This document shows, in pieces, positions 26,842-35,567 of a stretch of 49,854 nucleotides of DNA (position 1 is its first letter; every line of letters starts with the position of its first letter). The DNA lies in contig JAGYJU010000015.1 of assembly GCA_018401965.1 (NCBI GenBank), forward strand, positions 1 to 49,854, written 5' to 3'. The translations under genes were made by a program, and so were the position numbers. The notes under the pieces were generated by a model. The model saw only the letters and a program-made list of their open reading frames with translations, searched no databases and was not told the DNA's origin. The stretch comes from Roseicyclus sp. GTDB taxonomy: Bacteria; Pseudomonadota; Alphaproteobacteria; Rhodobacterales; Rhodobacteraceae.

Positions 26842-26876
26842 ACCGGTTTTCGATGTCCCACGCGGTGGGTGCGGAT

Positions 26877-26896
26877 GGCCGGGCGGGTGCCCGGCC
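26877..26896. terminator. Hairpin between convergent rpe and ccr
   Basis: GGCCGGGC (26877-26884) pairs perfectly with GCCCGGCC (26889-26896) around the tetraloop GGGT. Upstream of it lies CCCAC-GCG-GTGGG (26857-26869), a degraded form of the palindrome at 3085. The location 18 bp from the ccr stop fits a bidirectional terminator. Confidence 0.6.
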
Positions 26897-26914
26897 ACGC
26901 AGGGTAAAGGGTGC

Positions 26915-28210
26915 TCAGCCAGCGGTCGGCCCTGCGTCCAGCACGTCTTCCAAGGTGCGCAGGCCGGTGCGCGGGGCCTGAACCAGCACGGCCATGTTGC
27001 CCGGCTTGTGTTCGTTGCGCAGCATCTTCATGTGGGCGATGGGCAGTTCATCCCAGGGAAAGACCTCGGACATGCAGGGGTCGATCCGGCGGTCGAGCAT
27101 CAGTTTGTTCGCCGCTGCGGCCTGCTTGAGATGGGCGAAATGGCTGCCCTGAAGCCGTTTTTGATGCGACCACATGTGGCGCACGTCGAAGGTGCAATTG
27201 TACCCCGAGGTGCCGGCGCAGATCACGACCATGCCGCCGCGTTTCACCACGAAGGTCGAGACCGGAAAGGTCGCCTCGCCGGGGTGTTCAAAGACCATGT
27301 CGACATTCACGCCCTTGCCGGTGATGTCCCAGATCGCCTTGCCAAAGCGGCGGACCTCGGCGAACCAATCCTTGTACTCGTCGGTGCCTACCTCGGGCAG
27401 GCGGCCCCAGCAGTTGAAATCCTTGCGGTTGATCACGCCCTTGGCGCCCAGGTCCATGACGAATTGGCGCTTGTCCTCGTCGGAGATCACGCCGATCGCA
27501 TTGGCGCCTGCCGCGTTGATCAGCTGGATCGCGAAGGAGCCGAGGCCGCCCGAGGCCCCCCAGACCAGAACATTCTGGCCGGGCTTGAGATCATGGGGTT
27601 CGTGGCCAAACAGCATCCGGTAGGCGGTGGCCAGCGTCAGCGTGTAGCAGGCGCTTTCTTCCCAAGTCAGGTGCTTGGGGCGCGGCATGAGCTGCTGGGA
27701 TTGCACACGGGTGAATTGTGCAAAGCTTCCGTCGGCGGTCTCGTAGCCCCAGATGCGCTGGGAGGGCGACAGCATCGGGTCGCCGCCGTTGCATTCCTCG
27801 TCATCGCCATCGTCCTGGTTGCAATGGACCACGACCTCGTCGCCGACCTTCCAGCGGGTGACGCGGTCGCCCACGGCCCAGACGATGCCGGCGGCATCCG
27901 AACCGATGATCGCATAGGGCGCCTTGTGCTGGTTGAAGACCGAGGCCGGTTTGCCAAGGCAGGCCCAGACGCCGTTGTAATTGACGCCTGCCGCCATGAC
28001 GAGGACGAGCACGTCGTTGCTGTCGAGCTTGGGGGTGTCGACCACTTCGATCTTCAGGGCCTCGGTGGGGTCGCCGTGACGTTCCTGCCGCAGGATCCAG
28101 CCATACATCTGCGCGGGAACATGGCCCAAGGGCGGGATTTCGCCCATCTCGTAGAGGTCTTTTTTCGGGGCGTCGTAAAGCGCTGTCGCGGTTTGCGCAT
28201 CAAGGGCCAT
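26915..28210 (-). CDS. ccr: Crotonyl-CoA carboxylase/reductase
   Basis: A 431-aa medium-chain-dehydrogenase-family enzyme that reductively carboxylates crotonyl-CoA to ethylmalonyl-CoA with NADPH and CO2, the key step of the ethylmalonyl-CoA pathway for acetate assimilation. Hallmarks include DAPKKDLYE, MAAGVNYNG, HCNQDDGDDEECNGGDP, the nucleotide loop WGASGGLGSFAIQL, DMVFEHPGEATFP and VQAPRTGLRT. The ATG at 28210 (MALDAQTATALYD) lies eight bases after GGAG and matches the R. sphaeroides start; the ATG at 28216 is too close. Ethylmalonyl-CoA mutase is not adjacent. The name ccrA is also used for this gene. Confidence 0.97.
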   Translation of the reverse strand: MALDAQTATALYDAPKKDLYEMGEIPPLGHVPAQMYGWILRQERHGDPTEALKIEVVDTPKLDSNDVLVLVMAAGVNYNGVWACLGKPASVFNQHKAPYAIIGSDAAGIVWAVGDRVTRWKVGDEVVVHCNQDDGDDEECNGGDPMLSPSQRIWGYETADGSFAQFTRVQSQQLMPRPKHLTWEESACYTLTLATAYRMLFGHEPHDLKPGQNVLVWGASGGLGSFAIQLINAAGANAIGVISDEDKRQFVMDLGAKGVINRKDFNCWGRLPEVGTDEYKDWFAEVRRFGKAIWDITGKGVNVDMVFEHPGEATFPVSTFVVKRGGMVVICAGTSGYNCTFDVRHMWSHQKRLQGSHFAHLKQAAAANKLMLDRRIDPCMSEVFPWDELPIAHMKMLRNEHKPGNMAVLVQAPRTGLRTLEDVLDAGPTAG

Positions 28211-28234
28211 TGGCATGTCTCCGTATCCTTTGCT

Positions 28235-28253
28235 GATGCCGCACTGCGGAATC
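28235..28253. promoter_or_regulatory. Inverted repeat upstream of ccr, candidate operator
   Basis: GATGCCGCA-C-TGCGGAATC is an inverted repeat with 8 of 9 bases paired, 25 bp upstream of the ccr start. The rest of the gap up to 28326 is AT-rich for this genome (ATAATATTTCG and neighbouring bases on the minus strand), the kind of sequence expected of a promoter. That a regulator binds here is inference. Confidence 0.4.
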
Positions 28254-28326
28254 ACTCATGCTGCTCATGCGAGAGATACGATTCACTGCGCAACAAAGCA
28301 AACCAGAAATGCCAATATACGAAATA

Positions 28327-29748
28327 TTATGTCGCAACGGATTTTCCATCCGATGGCATGATGGCCTCGGCCGTGGTGGGATCGCGCAACAGATGGGCCA
28401 CGGAGGCGGCATAAAACGCGACCAGTTCGGCCGCGGGGCCCTTGGCAACCAGCGCCAGCCCGTCGCCGGTGCGGGTGATGACGCGCCGTTCGATCAGCGC
28501 GCGCAGGCCGGTTTCGATCGTGTAGGCAATGTCGTCGCGGGGGATGTGGATGGTCACGCCGCGCGCCTGCGCGGCAGCGATCCGGCGGCGCACCAGCGCC
28601 TCGAGCGCGGCGACGCTGCGCACCCCGTCCTGCAGGGCATGGGCCACCAGCGGCACCGGGGTCACCGGCATCACGGCGGCGATCCTGTCCATCAATTCCT
28701 GCCCGAGCGCCATCGCCGGGTCCTGGCCCGCGCTGTCGAGGAAATCGGTCAGGCTCAGCGGGTCGCCAAAGCTGACGGCGGCATAGCCATAGCGGTGATA
28801 CTGGCCGGTGATCCGGTGCCAGAGCTGGCGGCGCAGGTAGCGCCAGATCGGGCGCAGCGAAAAGCGGAACTGCCGCGTGCCTTGCAGCTGGGCGTCGATC
28901 AGGGTGCGGTCTTCCATCACGCGGTCATAGTTGAGCGCGACCGGCACGAAGACCACATCGCGCGAATGGCCGGTACGAAACCCGTCGACGATATAGGAAA
29001 ACAGGCCCAGTTTCGGGCGGCCCATATGGCCGGTGCGCGACAGCCCGCCTTCGAGAAACACGGCCTGGGTCACGCCCGCCTCGGTCGCCATCTGGACATA
29101 GCGGGCCAGAACCCGGCGGTAGAGCGCGTTGTTGTGGCGGCGGCGGATGAAATAGCCGCCCATCGCGCGCACCAGTTGCCGCATCGGCCAGACCCGCGCC
29201 CATTCGCCCACCGCGTAGGCCAGCGCGGATCGTTCGGCCACCAGCCAGGTGACCAGGACGTAATCCATGTTGGACCGGTGGTTCATCACGAAGATGACGG
29301 TGGCGTTTTCGGGGATCGCTTCCAGCGCGGGGTCATTGGCATGGACCAGCCGCACCCGGTAGAGCGATTGCGACAGGATGCGGGCCGCGCGGATGGCAAA
29401 GCCGAAATAGGTGAAGGCCGAAAAGCCCGGCACGATTTCGCGCGCGTAGCGTTCGGCCTTTTGAAAGGCCACGTCTTCGCGGATGGCATTGGTGCGGGCG
29501 TGATCGGCGATGGCCTGCGCCACCTCTGGATCATAGATCAGGCGGCGGATCGTGTCGGTGCGCCGCGCCAGCTTGAAGGGCTGTATCGGGCGTTTGAGCC
29601 GCTTGTTCAGTTCGTCCACCGCGCGTTCAAGGCGGCGGCGCAGGAACCAGCGCACCGAGGGGAACAGGAAATGCGACGCGAATGTCACCGCCGCGAACAG
29701 CAGGACAAGGACAAACAGCCAAAGCGGCAGGGTGACAGGCGTGGTCAT
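28327..29748 (-). CDS. Glycerol-3-phosphate/1-acylglycerol-3-phosphate acyltransferase (PlsB-like)
   Basis: A 473-aa membrane-anchored acyltransferase. An N-terminal hydrophobic helix (LPLWLFVLVLLFAAVTFA) precedes the catalytic block: NHRSNMDYVL is the H-x4-D motif, GYFIRRRHNNALYRRVLARY motif II, and FLEGGLSRTG motif III. This set is closest to the PlsB/GPAT class, which begins phospholipid synthesis on the inner face of the cytoplasmic membrane, but the protein is shorter than E. coli PlsB. It is the middle gene of a minus-strand run terB-like/acyltransferase/ccr. Confidence 0.82.
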   Translation of the reverse strand: MTTPVTLPLWLFVLVLLFAAVTFASHFLFPSVRWFLRRRLERAVDELNKRLKRPIQPFKLARRTDTIRRLIYDPEVAQAIADHARTNAIREDVAFQKAERYAREIVPGFSAFTYFGFAIRAARILSQSLYRVRLVHANDPALEAIPENATVIFVMNHRSNMDYVLVTWLVAERSALAYAVGEWARVWPMRQLVRAMGGYFIRRRHNNALYRRVLARYVQMATEAGVTQAVFLEGGLSRTGHMGRPKLGLFSYIVDGFRTGHSRDVVFVPVALNYDRVMEDRTLIDAQLQGTRQFRFSLRPIWRYLRRQLWHRITGQYHRYGYAAVSFGDPLSLTDFLDSAGQDPAMALGQELMDRIAAVMPVTPVPLVAHALQDGVRSVAALEALVRRRIAAAQARGVTIHIPRDDIAYTIETGLRALIERRVITRTGDGLALVAKGPAAELVAFYAASVAHLLRDPTTAEAIMPSDGKSVAT

Positions 29749-29807
29749 GACGCGAGAGCGTGGCAGGTTTGGGCGTGCGGGGCAACATGGCCGCCCCGGC
29801 CCTGCTG

Positions 29808-30221
29808 TCAGAGCGTCATGTGCCGGGCGCGTGCGCCGCGTTCGATCGCGGCGGCATGCAGGCGGTCGATGTCGAGCTGGTGGCGCAGTTCTTCCAGAAA
29901 GCGCAGTTCCGGCTGGGTCAGCGCGCCATCGGCGGCGGCCACGTCACAGGCGATGGCATAGGCGGTTTCGAACAGGCGTTGCGGCAGCGCGTCGCGCATC
30001 AGGCCGAACAGCGCATCCAGCCCGTCTTCTTCCTCGAACAGGTCAAAGACGGTCTTGGCGACCTCGCGCATCCGGTCGGCGTCATAGGTGGCGAACACCG
30101 GCAGGTGATTGACGATCTGTTCGATCTGGATCAGCTCGGCGGTGCGAATGGCGGCATCCGACACGGACACGGCCACCATGACGGCGACAAGGGCATCTTC
30201 GGCGCTGATGATCTCGGACAT
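29808..30221 (-). CDS. TerB-family (tellurite resistance B-like) protein
   Basis: A 137-aa all-helical acidic protein. ISAEDALVAVMVAVSVSDAAI and ACDVAAADGALTQPELRFLEEL have the paired D-x-x-x-x-E helix pattern of TerB domains, which bind divalent metal ions. No other ter genes are present, so a role in tellurite resistance should not be assumed; single TerB proteins are common in alphaproteobacteria with unknown function. It is divergent from lysS with 108 bp between the starts. Confidence 0.82.
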   Translation of the reverse strand: MSEIISAEDALVAVMVAVSVSDAAIRTAELIQIEQIVNHLPVFATYDADRMREVAKTVFDLFEEEDGLDALFGLMRDALPQRLFETAYAIACDVAAADGALTQPELRFLEELRHQLDIDRLHAAAIERGARARHMTL

Positions 30222-30329
30222 CTGGATACTCCTGCAAATTGGGGGTGTTTATTGACCTCGCCGCGCCCGCACAATAGGGCGAGAGCGCGCGGGCAACGTG
30301 GCCCGCGCCAGATAGGGAACACATAGACC

Positions 30330-31976
30330 ATGACCGCGCTCCGTGACGCTGCAATGACCTCCAAGGCCTGGCCCTTCGAAGAGGCGCGGGCGGTTTTGAA
30401 ACGCTATGAAAAGGCGCCACCCGAAAAGGGTTACGTTCTGTTCGAGACCGGCTATGGCCCGTCGGGGCTGCCGCATATCGGCACCTTCGGCGAAGTCTTG
30501 CGCACGACGATGATCCGCCGCGCCTTCGAGGTGATTTCGGATATTCCCACGCGCCTGATCTGTTTTTCCGACGACATGGACGGCATGCGCAAGGTGCCGG
30601 GCAACGTGCCCGACCAGGACATGTTGCGCGAGCATCTGCAAAAGCCGTTGACCCGCGTGCCCGACCCGTTCGGCGAATACGAGAGCTTTGGCCACCACAA
30701 CAACGCGATGTTGCGCCGGTTCCTGGATACGTTCGGGTTCGAGTACGAATTCTATTCGGCCACCGATTATTACGCATCGGGCGCCTTCGACGAGGTGCTG
30801 TTGCGCGCCGCCGAACGCTATGACGCGCTGATGAAGGTCATGCTGGCCAGTCTGCGCGACGAACGGCGCGAAACCTATTCGATCTTTCTGCCGATCCACC
30901 CGGAAACGGGCCGCGTGCTTTACGTGCCGATCAAGCATGTGGATGCCAAGGCGGGCACGGTCACCTTTGACGATGAAACGGGCCGCGAATGGACGGTTCC
31001 GGTCACGGGCGGGCAGTGCAAGCTGCAATGGAAGCCCGATTTCGGCGCGCGCTGGGCGGCGCTGGGCGTCGATTTCGAGATGTATGGCAAGGACCATTCC
31101 ACCAACACGCCGATCTATGACGCGATCTGTGAAATCCTGGGCGCGCCCGCGCCGCATCATTTCACCTATGAGCTGTTCCTGGACGAGACCGGGCAGAAGA
31201 TTTCCAAGTCGTCGGGCAATGGCATCTCGATCGACGAATGGTTGACCTACGCGTCGACCGAATCGCTGTCGTATTTCATGTATCTCAAGCCAAAGACCGC
31301 CAAGCGGCTGTATTTCGACGTGATCCCCAAGGCGGTCGATGAATACCACCAGCAGTTGAACGCCTATCATGCGCAGACGGTCGAACAGCAATTGGCCAAC
31401 CCGGTCTGGCATATCCATGGCGGGGATGTGCCGCAGAGCACGATGGTGGTGCCTTTTGCCATGCTGTTGAACCTTGCGGCCGTGTCGGGCGCGCAGGAAA
31501 AGGACAAGTTCTGGGGCTTCATCAACCGCTATGCCCCTGATGCCAGCCCCGAGGCCAACCCCGACCTGGATCAGGCGGTGGGCCATGCGATCGGGTATTT
31601 CAACGATTTCGTCAAACCCACGCGGGTGTTCCGCCTGCCCACCGACCGCGAACGCGCCGCGATGGAGGAGCTGGTGGCCTGCCTGGGCGACGAGACCCGC
31701 GCGCTGGACGTGATCGCGCGCAAGAACGCCCAAGAGGGCGAGGATGATCCTTTGCCAGCGGTCAACTGGGGCGATGACGAATTCCTGCAATCCATCGTCT
31801 TTGCCATCGGCAAGACGCATGGGTTCGACCCGCTGCGCGACTGGTTCAGCGCGCTCTACGAGGTGCTGCTCGGCGCAAGCCAGGGGCCGCGGTTCGGCGG
31901 GTTCATCGCGCTGTATGGGATGGATGAGACCAAGGCGCTGATCGCGCGCGGCCTGGCGGGCGAATTGGCCGCGTGA
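30330..31976 (+). CDS. lysS: Lysyl-tRNA synthetase, class I
   Basis: A 548-aa class I LysRS, structurally unrelated to the class II LysRS of E. coli and found in archaea, spirochaetes and some alphaproteobacteria. The ATP signatures are [10 protein letters not shown] (HIGT at residues 49-52) and KISKS (290-294). Other family strings are [13 protein letters not shown] and HSTNTPIYD. The start at 30330 has AGGGAA upstream; a second in-frame ATG lies at 30354. It is followed by a double hairpin repeat. As an essential enzyme it appears intact. The symbol lysK is also used for the class I gene. Confidence 0.96.
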   Translation: MTALRDAAMTSKAWPFEEARAVLKRYEKAPPEKGYVLFETGYGPSGLPHIGTFGEVLRTTMIRRAFEVISDIPTRLICFSDDMDGMRKVPGNVPDQDMLREHLQKPLTRVPDPFGEYESFGHHNNAMLRRFLDTFGFEYEFYSATDYYASGAFDEVLLRAAERYDALMKVMLASLRDERRETYSIFLPIHPETGRVLYVPIKHVDAKAGTVTFDDETGREWTVPVTGGQCKLQWKPDFGARWAALGVDFEMYGKDHSTNTPIYDAICEILGAPAPHHFTYELFLDETGQKISKSSGNGISIDEWLTYASTESLSYFMYLKPKTAKRLYFDVIPKAVDEYHQQLNAYHAQTVEQQLANPVWHIHGGDVPQSTMVVPFAMLLNLAAVSGAQEKDKFWGFINRYAPDASPEANPDLDQAVGHAIGYFNDFVKPTRVFRLPTDRERAAMEELVACLGDETRALDVIARKNAQEGEDDPLPAVNWGDDEFLQSIVFAIGKTHGFDPLRDWFSALYEVLLGASQGPRFGGFIALYGMDETKALIARGLAGELAA

Positions 31977-31980
31977 CGTC

Positions 31981-32031
31981 GGGTGGGCGATGCCGCCCAC
32001 CCGTCACGGGCGGTGGGCGGGATCGCCCACC
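31981..32031. repeat. Double GGGTGGGC/GCCCACCC hairpin after lysS
   Basis: GGGTGGGC (31981-31988) pairs with GCCCACCC (31995-32002), and GGTGGGCG (32012-32019) pairs with CGCCCACC (32024-32031). The same stem sequence occurs after gltX at 3036-3056. The hairpins begin five bases after the lysS stop, so they may terminate or stabilise its transcript. Confidence 0.65.
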
Positions 32032-32115
32032 CTACGCCTGTGGCGGCAAGGGCGTGAAACATCGGGCGGGCGCGCTACCTGTGTTCGGGACAACATCGAC
32101 CCGGAGGCCTATTTG

Positions 32116-32529
32116 ATGCGCAAATTGCTTGCCGCCCTTGCCCTGAGCCTTGCAGCACTCACCGCAACCGCACAGGAGGTTCTTGCCCCCGACCCCGCCA
32201 TCCAATCCGTGATCGCGGGGCAGTTCGACGCCTTTCGCGCGGGCGAGGTGGACGAGGCCTGGGAGTTCGCCAGCCCCAATATCCAGTCGCTCTTCGGGTC
32301 GCCCGACAGGTTCGCCAGCATGGTCGAACAGGGCTATCCGATGGTCTGGGCGCCGGGGCAGGTGGATTTCATCGATCTGCAAAGCTTTGGCGGGATCCTG
32401 GTGCAACGGGTGCAGGTGATCGACGCCGAGGGGCGCGCGCATTACCTGGGCTACCAGATGGTGGAAACGCCCGAGGGCTGGCGCATCAACGGCGTGCAAG
32501 TCTTGCCCGCCCCCGATGTGGCGGCATGA
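32116..32529 (+). CDS. DUF4864 domain-containing exported protein
   Basis: A 137-aa protein with a signal peptide (MRKLLAALALSLAALTATAQ). The mature domain IQSVIAGQFDAFRAGEVDEAWEFASP followed by FASMVEQGYPMVW is the DUF4864 pattern, a small NTF2/DUF4440-like fold. The ATG at 32116 has GGAGG at 32103-32107, eight bases upstream. No function is known. It stands alone between lysS and the beta-helix gene. Confidence 0.85.
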   Translation: MRKLLAALALSLAALTATAQEVLAPDPAIQSVIAGQFDAFRAGEVDEAWEFASPNIQSLFGSPDRFASMVEQGYPMVWAPGQVDFIDLQSFGGILVQRVQVIDAEGRAHYLGYQMVETPEGWRINGVQVLPAPDVAA

Positions 32530-32703
32530 GGTTGCCGCGCGGTTAACCGGCCCTTAATCATTTCGCGCTAGATGCTGTGCTTGCCGGGCCGATGTGGCCA
32601 GGCGTTTCTGACAACCGAGGTGGCCGTGACCGGCGCCTGCGGTTGCCCGCCTTGGGCTAGCCCCAAGCCCCCGGTCGGCCGCCCGCGCCGAAAGGGGTAA
32701 GAC

Positions 32704-35058
32704 ATGAACCAGGTGATCACGGACGGGCTGGTGTTGATGCCGCCGCCCTTTGCCGACGGGCTATCGGCCTGGTCGCGGCAAGACGGGCGGCCGGGCAGCG
32801 ACACATGGGCCACCGCGCCCAATGCGGCGCTGGTGGCCGCCGATGCCGATTTCGGCACCTGCCTTGAAATCGTCAAGACCGAGGCGCTGACGCGGCTGCG
32901 CCACATGGGGCAGACGCCGGTGGTGCCGGGGCTGTATCTGCGGGTGTCGGCACGGATCAAGGCGGTCTCGGGCAATTTGCCGGGGGTGCGGATTGCCGCC
33001 TGGGCGGGCAATGCCGCCAGCGCGAACATCGCCAATGTCACGCAAACCGGGCCGATCACCCAATTGACCGCCTATGGGGCGGTGGTGACGGTATCGGCCA
33101 TCATCGGCACCGGCACGCGGGGCGGTGTCGACATGGCCTGGGGGCCAGCGGCCAGTTTTGCCCATGTCGGGCTGGACCTGACCGGCGGCAATGGCGGGCA
33201 GGTGCGCATCGACGACATCACGGTCGAGGATGTCACCGCCGTCTTCCTGCGCAAGATGATGGATTGGGTCGATGTCCGCGATTACGGCGCCATCGGCAAT
33301 GGCGTGGCCGATGACCGCGCGGCCTTTGTCGCGGCGGATGCCGCCGCCGCCGGGCGCGAGGTGATGGTGCCTGCGGGCGATTATTTCATCGGGTCCAGCC
33401 TGACGCTGAACAGCCCGGCGCGGTTCGAGGGGCGGTTGGTCATGCCCGATGACGCGCGGCTGGCGTTGAACCGGAATTTCGACCTGAAAGGCTATGCCGA
33501 GGCGATGGGCGATGATGTGCTGGGGCTGAAAAAGGGCATCCAGCAATTGTTCAACCAGTCGGACCATGAAGGCTTCGACCTGTGCGGGCGGCGCGTGGTG
33601 CTGGACGGGCCGCTGGACGTGCAGGCCATCGTCGGCAACCGCAACACCTATGCCAACCGCCGCGTGCTGCGGAACGGGCAATTGGCGGCGATCACTTCGC
33701 CGGACTGGGCAGACGAGGTGCATACGCGGGCCGGCACATGGTCGGCCGCTGACCCGCGCCGGATCACCGGGCTTGCCAATGTGGCCGATATTCCGCTCGG
33801 TGCACTGGTCAGCGCGCCGCAAGGCGTGGGGCGCGAAATCTATGTCATCGCCAAGGATGTGGCGGGCGGGCGCGTCACCTTGTCGGGCGCGTTCCATGGT
33901 GCGCCGGTGACCCAGGCCTACACGTTCCGGCGGTTCAAATACCTGCTGGATTTCCTGGGGTGGTTGAACCTGCAACGCTTCGTGGTGTCAGATATCGAGT
34001 TTCTGTGCGCGGGGCTGTGTTCGGGTCTGAACCTGCCGCTCGACGGGTTGGTGTTCCAGATCCAGGATTGTTTCTTTACCGGCCCGAAAGATCGCGGCAT
34101 CACTTCGGCGGGCGAGGGGTGCCAGGGGATGCAGATCGACCGCTGCCAGTTCCTGTCGAACGAACAGGAGGCGGACGCGCCGCTGCGTCGCACCATCGCC
34201 TTCAATTCCAACTGTTCCGACATCAAGGTGCGCGACAACCGCGCGGTCAAGTTCCGGCATTTCGGCGTCGTGGCCGGCAGCGGCAACATCTTTTCCGGCA
34301 ACCATTTCTTTCAGGGCGACGGGGTGACGGACGGCCCGCGCACCGCCGGGCTGGTGTTTTGCGACAACAATGCCAAGACCACCTTCGAGGGCAATTACGT
34401 CGACAATTGCTATATCGAATGGGGCAATGAACGCGATCCGGCGCCCGTGTTCGCAGGGGGGCTGTCGTTTCACGGGCTGTCGCTGGACGGGAACATCTTT
34501 TTCGCCACCGGCAGCGCGCCCTGGATGAATTTCATCCTGATCAAGCCCTACGGGGCGGGGCATTTCATCAACGGGCTGACGGTGATCGACAACCTGTTCA
34601 AGAAAACCAGCGGCGCGCAATTGCTGGCGGTCGATGGTATCGACACCAGTTTCGCCACGCTCGACCTGTCGCGGACGACCGATCTTTTGTTCAGCGGCAA
34701 CACCTATCACGGCATCGGCAAGCGCACCGAAAACCCGGTGACGGTGCGCCATGTCGAAGGCTCCGCCAGCAGCAGCTGGACCGTGGACCTGAGCGATCAT
34801 GCCCCCTTTGGGTCACAGGTCCGCGGCGTGACGGCATTCCTGGCCGAAGGGCCGTTGCGCAGCGCGTCGAACGTGATCGTCTACCTGACACCCTATGCCG
34901 AACCGGCCCAGGGCGCGGGCGGGCGCAGCCTGCGGATGCGCTGGCAACAAGAGGTGCGCGGCACGGCCCAGATCACGGCGCGGTTCGACGAGCGCGTCAT
35001 GCCCACCCCGGGCGCCGGCGTCGGGGGTGGGCTTTGCTTTGCGGCCGGTGCGGGCTAA
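32704..35058 (+). CDS. Large parallel beta-helix protein (pectate-lyase-superfamily/GH28-related)
   Basis: A 784-aa protein with no signal peptide or membrane helix. The first about 185 residues look like a carbohydrate-binding or head domain (VPGLYLRVSARIKAV, then VGLDLTGGNGGQVRIDDITVED). WVDVRDYGAIGNGVADDRAAF (about 189-209) is the classic entry to a right-handed beta-helix of the Pectate_lyase_3 type, as in GH28 enzymes and phage tailspikes. Repeating coils with NNAKTTFEGNYVDNCYI and similar stretches follow. Catalytic residues cannot be assigned. A role in surface-glycan metabolism is likely but unproven. The downstream DUF427 gene starts 26 bp after its stop. Confidence 0.75.
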   Translation: MNQVITDGLVLMPPPFADGLSAWSRQDGRPGSDTWATAPNAALVAADADFGTCLEIVKTEALTRLRHMGQTPVVPGLYLRVSARIKAVSGNLPGVRIAAWAGNAASANIANVTQTGPITQLTAYGAVVTVSAIIGTGTRGGVDMAWGPAASFAHVGLDLTGGNGGQVRIDDITVEDVTAVFLRKMMDWVDVRDYGAIGNGVADDRAAFVAADAAAAGREVMVPAGDYFIGSSLTLNSPARFEGRLVMPDDARLALNRNFDLKGYAEAMGDDVLGLKKGIQQLFNQSDHEGFDLCGRRVVLDGPLDVQAIVGNRNTYANRRVLRNGQLAAITSPDWADEVHTRAGTWSAADPRRITGLANVADIPLGALVSAPQGVGREIYVIAKDVAGGRVTLSGAFHGAPVTQAYTFRRFKYLLDFLGWLNLQRFVVSDIEFLCAGLCSGLNLPLDGLVFQIQDCFFTGPKDRGITSAGEGCQGMQIDRCQFLSNEQEADAPLRRTIAFNSNCSDIKVRDNRAVKFRHFGVVAGSGNIFSGNHFFQGDGVTDGPRTAGLVFCDNNAKTTFEGNYVDNCYIEWGNERDPAPVFAGGLSFHGLSLDGNIFFATGSAPWMNFILIKPYGAGHFINGLTVIDNLFKKTSGAQLLAVDGIDTSFATLDLSRTTDLLFSGNTYHGIGKRTENPVTVRHVEGSASSSWTVDLSDHAPFGSQVRGVTAFLAEGPLRSASNVIVYLTPYAEPAQGAGGRSLRMRWQQEVRGTAQITARFDERVMPTPGAGVGGGLCFAAGAG

Positions 35059-35084
35059 TCCCGCCCCTGCAAGGAGATTTGGCC

Positions 35085-35567
35085 ATGACCCTGTTACCTG
35101 TCGAAAATGTACAAGATTACCCCCGCCCGCCCCGGTTGGAGCGGGTCGCGGACCCGCTGCGGGTCATCTTCGCAGGCGTGCCCGTGGCACAGGTCGATGC
35201 GGGCATGGGCTGGCGGGTGTTGGAAACCCATCACGCGCCGACCTATTACCTGCCCCCCGATGCGGTTCTGTCCGCCGCATTGGTGGCATCGGCCCGCGAA
35301 AGTTTTTGCGAATGGAAGGGCCGCGCGGTCTATTTCGACCTGGTCCTGAACGGGCGACGGTCGCGCAATGCCGCCTGGGCCTATCCGGCCCCGACCGCGC
35401 GATTTGACGCGATCAAGGATCACATCGCCTTTTACACGACATCGGTCGATGCGGCCTTCGTGGGCGATATCAAGGTCGTGCCGCAGCCCGGCGATTTCTA
35501 CGGCGGCTGGGTGACGCCGAACCTGACCGGCCGGATCAAGGGGGCGGCGGGCACGCTGCATTGGTAA
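35085..35567 (+). CDS. DUF427 domain-containing protein
   Basis: A 160-aa cytoplasmic protein with the DUF427 signature: FAGVPVAQVDAGMGWRVLETHHAPTYYLPP, then CEWKGRAVYFDL and NAAWAYPAP, and a C-terminal GDFYGGWVTPNLTGRIKG. The fold is a small beta-tent of unknown function. AAGGAG lies ten bases before the ATG. It probably shares the beta-helix transcript. Its last 32 bases overlap the end of the convergent HugZ-like gene. Confidence 0.85.
   Translation: MTLLPVENVQDYPRPPRLERVADPLRVIFAGVPVAQVDAGMGWRVLETHHAPTYYLPPDAVLSAALVASARESFCEWKGRAVYFDLVLNGRRSRNAAWAYPAPTARFDAIKDHIAFYTTSVDAAFVGDIKVVPQPGDFYGGWVTPNLTGRIKGAAGTLHW

Noticed and set aside
29808..30221. Tellurite-resistance operon
   Set aside because: Only one TerB-like gene is present; terC, terD, terZ and similar genes are missing.
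32704..35058. Prophage remnant suggested by the tailspike-like beta-helix protein
   Set aside because: No structural, replication or lysis genes, no integrase and no composition change surround it.
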